In this document: piece after piece, positions 53,001-64,000 of the stretch
Position numbering within the stretch: the stretch's first letter is position 1
Layout of the letters: each line of letters starts with the position of its first letter
DNA from: Euptelea pleiosperma
Lineage: Eukaryota; Streptophyta; Magnoliopsida; Ranunculales; Eupteleaceae
Assembly: GCA_035048495.1 (NCBI GenBank)
Contig: JASUTR010000084.1
Span: 62,001-126,000, forward strand
Length of the DNA: 64,000 nt
Direction: 5' to 3'
The notes under the pieces: generated by a model
Told to the model about the DNA's origin: nothing
The model's database searches: none
What the model saw: the letters and a program-made list of their open reading frames with translations, nothing else
Made by a program: the position numbers and the translations under genes

Positions 53001-54516
53001 ACCGGACCTCGTAATTGGACTCAAACACTTCCATTATTATTGTTTCAACACATTTGAAGTATTGGAACAAGATTCAGGATAGGCGAAACAAGTTAGCTCC
53101 ATCCGTGCGTCAACGTCTCAAATTGGACTCAGTTTGTGTGTTACATTCCGAAGCCTATAACTTGTGACTTTTTCCAACCGGACCTCGTAATTGGACACAA
53201 AGTCTTCCATTACTATTGTTGCAACACATTTGAAGTGTTGAAACAAGATTCGTGACAGTCAAAACAAGTTAGCTCCATCCATGCGTCAACGTCTCAAATT
53301 GGACTCAGTTTGTGTGTTGCATTCCGAAGCCTATAACTTGTCACTTTTTCGCAACCGGACCTCGTCATTAGACTCGAATTCTTCCATTACAATTGTTTCA
53401 ACACATTTTAAGTGTTGGAACAAGATTTATGACTGTCGAAACAGGTTAGCTCCATCCGTGCGAGAACGTCTCAAATTGGACTCAGTTTGTGTGTTACATT
53501 CCGAAGCCTATAACTTGTGACTTTTTCGCAACCGGACCTCGTAATTGGTCCCAAAGTCTTCCATTACTATTGTTGCAACACATTTGAAGTGTTGAAACAA
53601 GATTCGTGACAGTCAAAACAAGTTAGCTCCATCCGTGCGTCAACGTCTCAAATTGGACTCAGTTTGTGTGTTACATTCCGAAGCCTATAACTTGTGACTT
53701 TTGCGCAACCGGACCTCGTAATTAGACTCGAATTCTTCCATTACAATTGTTTCAACACATTTGAAGTGTTGGAACAAGATTTATGACTGTCGAAACAAGT
53801 TAGCTCCATCAGTGTGTCAACGTCTCAAATTGGACTCAGTTTGTGTGTTACATTCCGAAGCCTATAACTTGTGACTTTTTTACGACCGGACCTCGTAATT
53901 GGACTCGAATTCTTCCATTACAATTGTTTCAACACATTTGAAGCGTTGGAACAAGATTTATGACTGTCGAAACAAGTTAGCTCCATCTGTGTGTCAACGT
54001 CTCAAATTGGACTCAGTTTGTGTGTTACATTCCGATGCCTATAACTTGTGACTCTTTTGCGACCGGACCTCGTAATTGGACTCAAACTCTTCCATTACTA
54101 TTGTTTCAACACTTTTGAAGTGTTGGGACAAGATTTATGACTGTCGAAACAAGCTAGCTCCATCCGTGCGTCAACTTATCAAATTGGACACAGTTTGTCT
54201 GTTACTTTCCGAAGCCTATAACTTGTGACTTTTTCGCAATCGGACCTCGTAATTGGACTCAAACTCTTCCATTATTATTGCTTCAACACATTTGAAGTAT
54301 TGGAACAAGATTCGGGATAGGTGAAACAAGTTAGCTCCATCCGTGCGTCAACGTCTCAAATTGGACTCAGTTTGTGTGTTACATTCCGAAGCCTATAACT
54401 TGTGACTTTTTCGCAACCGGACCTCGTAATTGGAGTTAAAGTCTTCTATTACTATTGTTGCAACACATTTGAAGTGTTGAAACAAGATTCGTGACAGTCA
54501 AAACAAGTTAGCTCCA
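47079..54516 (+). repeat. 21-monomer tandem duplication, 3716-bp period
   Basis: Copy 1 (about 47079-50794) and copy 2 (about 50795-54510, with matching sequence to 54516) align at a constant 3716 bp, which is 21 x 177 minus 1. The same private indels are shared: CTTCCATACTATTG (minus 1), CAATCGAATCCTCG (plus 1) and TTTTTCCAACCGG (minus 1). I saw only two substitutions, near 48779 (CAAACGCTTCC; CAAACTCTTCC in copy 2) and near 48813 (GAAGTATTGG; GAAGTGTTGG). The two identical 79-codon open frames (49565-49804, 53281-53520) are satellite read-through. The event is recent, or it is an assembly duplication. Confidence 0.92.
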
Positions 54517-57500
54517 ACCGTGCGTCAACGTCTCAAATTGGACTCAGTTTGTGTGTTACATTCCGAAGCCTATAACTTGTGACTTTTTCGCAACCGGACC
54601 TCGTAATTAGACTCGAATTCTTCCATTACAATTGTTTCAACACATTTGAAGTGTTGGAACAAGATTTCTGACTGTCGAAACAAGTTAGCTCCATCTGTGT
54701 GTCAACGTCTCAAATTGGACTCAGTTTGTGAGTTACATTTCGAAGCCTATAACTTGTGACTTTCTTGCGACCGGACCTCGTAATTGGACTCAAACTCTTC
54801 CATTACAATTGTTTCAACACATTTGAAGTGTTGGGACAAGATTTATTACTGTCGAAACAAGCTAGCTCCATCCGTGCGTCAACTTCTCAAATTGGACACA
54901 GTTTGTCTGTTACATTCAAAAGCCTATAACTTGTGACTTTTTCACAACCGGAAATCGTAATTGGACTCAAAGTCTTCCATTACTATTGTTGCAACACATT
55001 TGAAGAGTTGAAACAAGATTCATGACAGTCAAAACAAGTTAGCTCCATCCGTGCGTCAACGTCTCAAATTGGACTCAGTTTGTGTGTTACATTCCGAAGC
55101 CTATAACTTGTGACTTTTTCGCAACCGAACCTCGTAATTAGACTCGAATTCTTCCATTATAATTGTTTCAACACATTTGAAGAGATGGAACAAGATTTAT
55201 GACTGTCGAAACAAGTTAGCTCCATCCGTGCGTCAACGTCTCAAATTGGACTCAGTTTGTGTGTTACATTCCGAAGCCTATAACTCGTGACTTTTTCGCA
55301 ATCGGACCTCGTAATTGGACTCAAACTCTTCCATTATTATTGTTTCAACACATTTGAAGTGTTGGAACAAGATTCGGGACAGTCGAAACAAGTTAGCTCC
55401 ATCCGTTCGTGAACGTCTCAAATTGGACTCAGTTTGTGTGTAACATTCCGAAGCCTATAACTTGTGACTTTTTCGCAACCGAACCTCGTAATTAGACTCG
55501 AATTCTTCCATTACTATTGTTTCAACACATTTGAAGTGTTGGAACAAGATTCGGGACAGTCAAAACAAGTTAGCCCCATCCGTGCGTCAACGTCTCAAAT
55601 TGGACTCAGTTTGTGTGTTACATTCCGAAGCCTATAACTTGTGACTTTTTCGCAACCGGACCTCGAAATTAGACTCGAATTCTTCCATTACAATTGTTTC
55701 AGTACATTTGAAGTATTGGAACAAGATTTATGACTGTCGAAACAAGTTAGCTCCATCTGTGTGGCAACGTCTAAAATTCGACTCAGTTTGTATGTTACAT
55801 TCCGAAGCCTATAACTTGTGACTTTTTTGCAACCGAACCTCGTAATTAGACTCGAATTCTTCCATTACTATTGTTTCAACACATTTGAAGTGTTGGAACA
55901 AGATTCGGGACAGTCGAAACAAGTTAGCTCCATCCGTTCGTGAACGCCTCAAATTGGACTCAGTTTGTGTGTTACATTCCGAAGCCTATAACTTGTGACT
56001 TTTTCGCAACCGGACCTCGTAATTAGACTCGAATTCTTCCATTACAATTGTTTCAAAACATTTGAAGTGTTTGAACAAGATTTATGACTGTCGAAACAAG
56101 TTAGCTCCATCCGTGCGTCAACGTCTCAAATTGGACTCAGTTTGTGTGTTACATTCCGAAGCCTATAACTTGTGAATTTTTCGCAACCGGACCTCGTAAT
56201 TGGACTCAAACTCTTCCATTACTATTGTTGCAACACATTTGAAGTGTTGAAACAAGATTCGTGATAGTCAAAACAAGTTAGCTCCATCCGTGCGTCAACG
56301 TCTCAAATTGGACTCAGTTTGTGTGTTACATTCCGAAGCCTATAACTTGTGACTTTTTCGCAATCGGACCTCGTAATTGAACTCAAACTCTTCCATTATT
56401 ATCGTTTCAACACATTTGAAGTATTGGAACAGGATTTGGGATAGGCGAAACAAGTTAGCTCCATCCGTGCGTCAACGTCTCAAATTGGATTCAGTTTGTG
56501 TGTTACATTCCGAAGCCTATAACTTGTGACTTTTTCGCAACCGGACCTCGTAATTGGACTCAAACTCTTCCATTACTATTGTTGCAACACATTTGAAGTG
56601 TTGAAACAAGATTCGTGACAGTCAAAACAAGTTAGCTCCATCTGTGCGTCAACGTCTCAAATTGGACTCAGTTTGTGTGTTACATTCCGAAGCCTATAAC
56701 TTGTGACTTTTTCGGAACCGGACCTCGTAATTGGACTCAAACTCTTCCATTATTATTGTTTCAACACATTTGAAGTATTGGAACAATTTTTGGGATAGGC
56801 GAAACAAGTTGGCTCCATCCGTGCGTCAACGTCTCAAATTGGACTCAGTTTGTGTGTTACATTCCGAAGCCTATAACTTGTGACTTTTTCGCAACCGGAC
56901 CTCGTAATTGGACTCAAACTTTTCCATTACTATTGTTGCAACACATTTGAAGTGTTGAAACAAGATTCGTGACAGTCAAAACAAGTTAGCTCCATCTGTG
57001 CGTCAACGTCTCAAATTGGACTCAGTTTGTGTGTTACATTCCGAAGCCTATAACTTGTGACTTTTTCGGAACCGGACCTCGTAATTGGACTCAAACTCTT
57101 CCATTATTATTGTTTCAACACATTTGAAGTATTGGAACAATTTTCGGGATAGGCGAAACAAGTTAGCTCGATCCGTGCGTCAACGTCTCAAATTGGACTC
57201 AGTTTGTGTGTTACATTCCGAAGCCTATAACTTGTGACTTTTTCGCAACCGGACCTCGTAATTGGACTCAAACTCTTCCATTACTATTGTTGCAACACAT
57301 TTGAAGTGTTGAAACAAGATTCGTGACAGTCAAAACAAGTTAGCTCCATCCGTGCGTCAACGTCTCAAATTTGATTCAGTTTGTGTGTTACATTCCGAAG
57401 CCTATAACTTGTGACTTTTTCGCAACCGGACCTCGTAATTGGACTCAAACTCTTCCATTACTATTGTTGCAACACATTTGAAGTGTTGAAACAAGATTCG

Positions 57501-60500
57501 TGACAGTCAAAACAAGTTAGCTCCATCCGTGCGTCAACGTCTCAAATTGGACTCAGTTTGTGTGTTACATTCCGAAGCCTATAACTTGTTACTTTTTCGC
57601 AACCGAACCTTGTAATTAGACTCGAATTCTTCCATTACTATTGTTTCAACACATTTGAAGTGTTGGAACAAGATTCGGGACAGTCGAAACAAATTTGCTC
57701 CATCCGTGAGTGAACGTCTCAAATTAGACTCAGTTTGTGTGTTACATTCCGAAGCCTATAACTTGTGACTTTTTCGCAATCGGACCTCGTAATTGGACTC
57801 AAACTCTTCCATTACTATTGTTTCAACATATTGGAATTGTTGGAACAAGATTCGGGACAGTCGAAAAAGTTAGCTCCATCCGTGCGTCAACGTCTCAAAT
57901 TGGACTCAGTTTGTGTGTTACATTCCGAAGCCTATAACTTGTGACTTTTTCGCAACCGGACCTCGTAATTGGACTCAAACTCTTCCATTACTATCGTTGC
58001 AACACATTTGAAGTGTTGAAACAAGATTCGTGACAGTCAAAACAAGTTAGCTCCATCCGTGCGTCAACGTCTCAAATTGGACTCAGTATGTGTGTTACAT
58101 TCCGAAGCCTATAACTTGTGACTTTTTCGCAACCGAACCTCGTAATTAGACTCGAATTCTTCCATTACTATTGTTTCAACACATTTGAAGTGTTGGAACA
58201 AGATTCGGGACAGTCGAAACAAGTTAGCTCCATCCGTTCGTGAACGTCTCAAATTGGACTCAGTTTGTGTGTTACATTCCGAAGCCTATAACTTGTGACT
58301 TTTTCGCAACCGGACCTCGTAATTAGACTCGAATTCTTCCATTACAATTGTTTCAAAACATTTGAAGTGTTTGAACAAGATTTATGACTGTCGAAACAAG
58401 TTAGCTCCATCCGTGCGTCAACGTCTCAAATTAGACTCAGTTTGTGTGTTACATTCCGAAGCCTATAACTTGTGAATTTTTCGCAACCGGACCTCGTAAT
58501 TGGACTCAAACTCTTCCATTACTATTGTTGCAACACATTTGAAGTGTTGAAACAAGATTCGTGATAGTCAAAACAAGTTAGCTCCATCCGTGCGTCAACG
58601 TCTCAAATTGGACTCAGTTTGTGTGTTACATTCCGAACCCTATAACTTGTGACTTTTTCGCAATCGGACCTCGTAATTGAACTCAAACTCTTCCATTATT
58701 ATTGTTTCAACACATTTGAAGTATTGGAACAAGATTTGGGATAGGCGAAACAAGTTAGCTCCATCCGTGCGTGAACGTCTCAAATTGGATTCAGTTTGTG
58801 TGTTACATTCCGAAGCCTATAACTTGTGACTTTTTCGCAACCGGACCTCGTAATTGGACTCAAACTCTTCCATTACTATTGTTGCAACACATTTGAAGTG
58901 TTGAAACAAGATTCGTGACAGTCAAAACAAGTTAGCTCCATCTGTGCGTCAACGTCTCAAATTGGACTCAGTTTGTGTGTTACATTCCGAAGCCTATAAC
59001 TTGTGACTTTTTCGCAACCGGACCTCGTAATTGGACTCAAACTCTTCCATTATTATTGTTTCAACACATTTGAAGTATTGGAACAAGTTTCGGGATAGGC
59101 GAAACAAGTTAGCTCCATCCGTGCGTCAACGTCTCAAATTGGACTCAGTTTGTGTGTTACATTCCGAAGCCTATAACTTGTGACTTTTTCGCAACCAAAC
59201 CTTGTAATTAGACTCGAATTCTTCCATTACTATTGTTTCAACACATTTGAAGTGTTGGAACAAGATTCGGGACAGTCGAAACAAGTTTGCTCCATCCGTG
59301 CGTGAACGTCTCAAATTAGACTCAGTTTGTCTGTTACATTCCGAAGCCTATAACTTGTGACTTTTTCGCAACCGAACCTCGTAATTAGACTCGAATTCTT
59401 CCATTACTATTGTTTCAACACATTTGAAGTGTTGGAACAAGATTCGGGACAGTCGAAACAAATTTGCTCCATCCGTGCGTGAACGTCTCAAATTAGATTC
59501 AGTTTGTGTGTTACATTCCGAAGCCTATAACTTGTGACTTTTTCGCAATCGGACCTCGTAATTGGACTCAAACTCTTCCATTACTATTGTTTCAACATAT
59601 TGGAATTGTTGGAACAAGATTCGGGACAGTCGAAACAAGTTAGCTCCATCCGTGCGTGAACGTCTCAAATTGGACTCAGTTTGTGTGTTACATTCCGAAG
59701 CCTATAACTTGTGACTTTTTCGCAACCAAACCTTGTAATTAGACTCGAATTCTTCCATTACTATTGTTTCAACACATTTGAAGTGTTGGAACAAGATTCG
59801 GGACAGTCGAAACAAGTTTGCTCCATCCGTGCGTGAACGTCTCAAATTAGACTCAGTTTGTCTGTTACATTCCGAAGCCTATAACTTGTGGCTTTTTCGC
59901 AACCGGACCTCGTAATTAGACTCGAATTCTTCCATTACAATTGTTTCAACACAATTGAAGTGTTGGAACAAGATTTATCACTGTCGAAACAAGTTAGCTC
60001 TATCCGTGCGTCAACGTCTCAAATTGGACTCAGTTTGTATGTTACATTCCGAAGCCTATAACTTGTGACTTTTTCGCAACCGAACCTCGTAATTAGACTC
60101 GAATTCTTCCATTACTATTGTTTCAACACATTGGAATTGTTGGAACTAGATTCGGGACAGTCGAAACAAGTTAGCTCCATCCGTTCGTGAACGTCTCAAA
60201 TTGGACTCAGTTTGTGTGTTACATTCCGAAGCCTATAACTTGTGACTTTTTCGCAACCGGACCTCGTAATTGGACTCAAACTCTTCCATTACTATCGTTG
60301 CAACACATTTGAAGTGTTGAAACGAGATTCGTGACAGTCAAAACAAGTTAGCTCCATCCGTGCGTCAACGTCTCAAATTGGACTCAGTTTGTGTGTTACA
60401 TTCCGAAGCCTATAACTTGTGACTTTTTCACAACCGGACCTCATAATTAGACTCGAATTCTTCCATTACAATTGTTTCAACACAATTGAAGTGTTGGAAC

Positions 60501-63500
60501 AAGATTTATCACTGTCGAAACAAGTTAGCTCCATCCGTGCGTCAACGTCTCAAATTGGACTCAGTTTGTATGTTACATTCCGAAGCCTATAACTTGTGGC
60601 TTTTTTGCAACCGAACCTCGTAATTAGACTCGAATTCTTTCATTACTATTGTTTCAACACATTTGAAGTGTTGGAACAAGATTCAGGACAGTCGACACAA
60701 GTTAGCTCCATCTGTGCGTGAACATCTCAAATTGGACTCAGTTTGTGTGTTACATTCCGAAGCCTTTAACTTGTGACTTTTTCGCAATCAGACCTCGTAA
60801 TTGGACTCAAACTCTTGCATTATAATTGTTTCTACACATTTGAAGTATTGAAACAAGATTCGGGATAGGCGAAACAAGTTAGCTCCATCCGTGCGTCAAC
60901 GTCGCAAATTGGACTCAGTTTGTGTGTTACATTCCGAAGCCTATAACTTGTGACTTTTTCGCAACCGAACCTCGTAATTAGACTCGAATTCTACCATTAC
61001 TATTGTTTCAACACATTTGAAGTGTTGGAACAAGATTTGGGACAGTCGAAACAAGTTAGCTCCATCCGTACGTGAACGTCTCAAATTGGACTCAGTTTGT
61101 GTGTTACATTCCGAAGCCTATAACTTGAGACTTTTTCGCAACCGGACCTCGTAATTGGACTCAAACTCTTCCATTACTATTGTTTCAACACATTTGAAGT
61201 GTTGGAACAAGATTCGTGACAGTCGACACAAGTTAGCTCCATCCGTTCGTCAACGTCTCAAATTGGACTCAGTTTGTGTGTTACATTCCGAAGCCTATAA
61301 CTTGTGACTTTTTCGCAACCGAACCTCGTAATTAGACTCGAATTCTACCATTACTATTGTTTCAACACATTTGAAGTGTTGGCACAAGATTTGGGACAGT
61401 CGAAACAAGTTAGCTCCATCCGTACGTGAACGTCTCAATTTGGACTCAGTTTGTGTGTTACATTCCGAAGCCTATAACTTGAGACTTTTTCGCAACCGGA
61501 CCTCGTAATTGGACTCAAACTCTTCCATTACTATTGTTGCAACACATTTGAAGTGTTGAAACAAGATTCGTGACAGTCAAAACAAGTTAGCTCCATCTGT
61601 GCGTCAACGTCTCAAATTGGACTCAGTTTGTGTGTTACATTCCGAAGCCTATAACTTGTGACTTTTTCGGAACCGGACCTCGTAATTGGACTCAAACTCT
61701 TCCATTATTATTGTTTCAACACATTTGAAGTATTGGAACAAGTTTCGGGATAGGCGAAACAAGTTAGCTCCATCCGTGCGTCAACGTCTCAAATTGGACT
61801 CAGTTTGTGTGTTACATTCCGAAGCCTATAACTTGTGACTTTTTCGCAACCAAACCTTGTAATTAGACTCGAATTCTTCCATTACTATTGTTTCAACACA
61901 TTTGAAGTGTTGGAACAAGATTCGGGACAGTCGAAACAAGTTTGCTCCATCCGTGCGTGAACGTCTCAAATTAGACTCAGTTTGTCTGTTACATTCCGAA
62001 GCCTATAACTTGTGGCTTTTTCGCAACCGGACCTCGTAATTAGACTCGAATTCTTCCATTACAATTGTTTCAACACAATTGAAGTGTTGGAACAAGATTT
62101 ATCACTGTCGAAACAAGTTAGCTCTATCCGTGCGTCAACGTCTCAAATTGGACTCAGTTTGTATGTTACATTCCGAAGCCTATAACTTGTGACTTTTTCG
62201 CAACCGAACCTCGTAATTAGACTCGAATTCTTCCATTACTATTGTTTCAACACATTGGAATTGTTGGAAGAAGATTCGGGACAGTCGAAACAAGTTAGCT
62301 CCATCCGTGCGTGAACGTCTCAAATTGGACTCAGTTTGTGTGTTACATTCCGAAGCCTATAACTTGTGACTTTTTCGCAACCGGACCTCGTAATTGGACT
62401 CAAACTCTTCCATTACTATCGTTGCAACACATTTGAAGTGTTGAAACAAGATTCGTGACAGTCAAAACAAGTTAGCTCCATCCGTGCGTCAACTTCTCAA
62501 ATTGGACTCAGTTTGTGTGTTACATTCCGAAGCCTATAACTTGTGACTTTTTCGCAACCGGACCTCGTAATTAGACTCGAATTCTTCCATTACAATTGTT
62601 TCAACACATTTGAAGTGTTCGAACAAGATTTATGACTGTCGAAACAAGTTAGCTCCATCTGTGTGTCAATGTCTCAAATTGGACTCAGTTTGTGTGTTAC
62701 ATTCCGAAGCCTATAACTTGTGACTTTTTCGCAATCGGACCTCATAATTGGACTCAAACTCTTCCATTATTATTGTTTCAACACATTTGAAGTATTGGAA
62801 CAAGATTCGGGGTAGGCGAAACAAGTTAGCTCCATCCGTGCGTCAACGTCTCAAATTGGATTCAGTTTGTGTGTTACATTCCGAAGCCTATAACTTGTGA
62901 CTTTTTCGCAACCGGACCTCGTAATTAGACTCGAATTCTTCCATTACAATTGTTTCAACACATTTGAAGTGTTGGAACAAGATTTATGACTGTCGAAACA
63001 AGTTAGCTCCATCTGTGTGTCAACGTCTCAAATTGGACTCAGTTTGTGTGTTACATTCCGAAGCCTATAACTTGTGTCTTTTTCGCAATCGGACCTCATA
63101 ATTGGACTCAAACTCTTCCATTATTATTGTTTCAACACATTTGAAGTATTGGAACAAGATTCGGGATAGGCGAAACAAGTTAGCTCCATCCGTGCGTCAA
63201 CGTCTCAAATTGGACTCAGTTTGTGTGTTACATTCCGAAGCCTATAACTTGTGACTTTTTCGCAATCGGACCTCGTAATTAGACTCAAACACTACCATTA
63301 TTATTGTTTCAACACATTTGAAGTATTGGAACAAGATTCGGGATAGGCGAAACAAGTTAGCTCCATCCGTGCGTCAACGTCTCAAATTGGACTCAGTTTG
63401 TGTGTTACATTCCGAAGCCTATAACTTGTGACTTTTTCACAACCGGACCTCGTAATTGGACTCAAAGTCTTCCATTACTATTGTTGCAACACATTTGAAG

Positions 63501-64000
63501 AGTTGAAACAAGATTCATGACAGTTAAAACAAGTTAGCTCCATCCGTCCGTCAACGTCTCAAATTGGACTCAGTTTGTGTGTTACATTCAGAAGCCTATA
63601 ACTTGTGACTTTTTCACAACCGGAGCTCGTAATTGGACTCAAAGTCTTCCATTACTATTGTTGCAACACATTTGAAGAGATGGAACAAGATTTATGACTG
63701 TCGAAACAAGTTAGCTCCATCCGTGCGTCAACGTCTCAAATTGGACTCAGTTTGTGTGTTACATTCCAAAGCATATAACTTGTGACTTTTTCGCAATCGG
63801 ACCTCGTAATTGAACTCAAACTCTTCCATTATTATTGTTTCAACACATTTGAAGTATTGGAACAAGATTCGGGATAGGCGAAACAAGTTAGCTCCATCCG
63901 TGCGTCAACGTCTCAAATTGGATTCAGTTTGTGTGTTACATTCCGAAGCCTATAACTTGTGACTTTTTCGGAACCGGACCTCGTAATTGGACTCAAACTC
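54517..64000 (+). repeat. Array region VI: mosaic of both monomer populations
   Basis: From about 54.5 to 55.3 kb and again from about 62.6 kb the divergent markers of region V appear (CTGTGTGTCAACG, CAAAGTCTTCC, GAAGAGATGG). Between them the monomers match regions I and III. Shared blocks of about four monomers lie at 59722 and 61846 (12 monomers apart; both have CAACCAAACCTTG and GCTCTATCCG). An A/B dimer recurs at about 56.5-57.2 kb with a 354-bp period. No gene is present, including in the open frame at 57737-57937. Confidence 0.82.
60905..61534 (+). repeat. Dimer-scale tandem duplication (354-bp period)
   Basis: The variants GAATTCTACCATT (CTACC at 60991 and 61345), GATTTGGGACAG, CCGTACGTGAACG and ACTTGAGACTTTTTC recur exactly 354 bp (two monomers) apart. 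The copies diverge after about 61180/61534, where one has GTTTCAAC and the other GTTGCAAC. Confidence 0.85.

Larger units (their letters stand above)
40645..64000 (+). repeat. 177-bp satellite array, right block
   Basis: About 132 further monomers of the same satellite, in the same orientation and phase as the left block, running off the window edge. From about 44.7 to 54.9 kb they are more diverged and carry local markers absent from the left block: CAAAGTCTTCC, CAAGCTAGCTCC and CTGTGTGTCAACG. The array was therefore one unit before the element at 36626-40644 inserted. No gene or RNA feature is visible. Confidence 0.97.

Noticed and set aside
1..64000. Known satellite identity such as the Arabidopsis 178-bp or Brassica 176-bp centromere repeat
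   Set aside because: The length is similar, but the sequence does not match what I recall of either. Naming a species would be a guess.

Overview
The window is plant satellite DNA with one retrotransposon remnant inside it. I see no protein-coding gene, tRNA, rRNA or CRISPR array. About 60 kb (1-36625 and 40645-64000) is one head-to-tail array of a 177-bp monomer, roughly 339 copies, all in the same orientation. The AT-rich, nucleosome-length monomer, the higher-order repeats (HORs) and the lack of genes are typical of a centromeric or pericentromeric array. The interrupting element has a plant promoter layout (site II motifs TGGGCC/T, telo-boxes AAACCCTAA, TATA-like box) and the TG...CA ends of a plant LTR. 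This suggests a flowering plant, probably a eudicot. I do not recognise the satellite family, so species and centromere function remain inference.

Layout: (I) 1-13803, mixed monomer subtypes with loose 8-12-mer periodicities and a long-range copy of the first ~720 bp at about 8142-8861. (II) 13804-19467, four tandem copies of an 8-monomer, 1416-bp HOR, the first three with no difference that I could see. (III) 19468-36625, a 25-monomer, 4425-bp HOR in about three and a half copies. One copy is remodelled by a six-monomer tandem duplication and by losses of one and three monomers. The octamer of region II is a locally amplified part of this 25-mer. (Insertion) 36626-40644, a 4019-bp solo-LTR-like element flanked by a 5-bp target site duplication, with its own 191-bp and 226-bp tandem repeats. 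(IV) 40650-44719, array related to I and III, with an 11-monomer register jump just right of the insertion. (V) 44720-54516, divergent monomers including a 3716-bp (21-monomer) tandem duplication and one monomer with a 44-bp deletion. (VI) 54517-64000, a mosaic of both monomer populations with dimer-scale duplications.

Nearly every monomer carries a 29-nt dyad (two 11-nt arms, 7-nt loop). Long stop-free frames arise because 177 is divisible by three, so a chance open frame carries on from monomer to monomer. They are not genes. The main signal is the record of array evolution: nested HORs, segmental duplications, register jumps and one datable landmark insertion.
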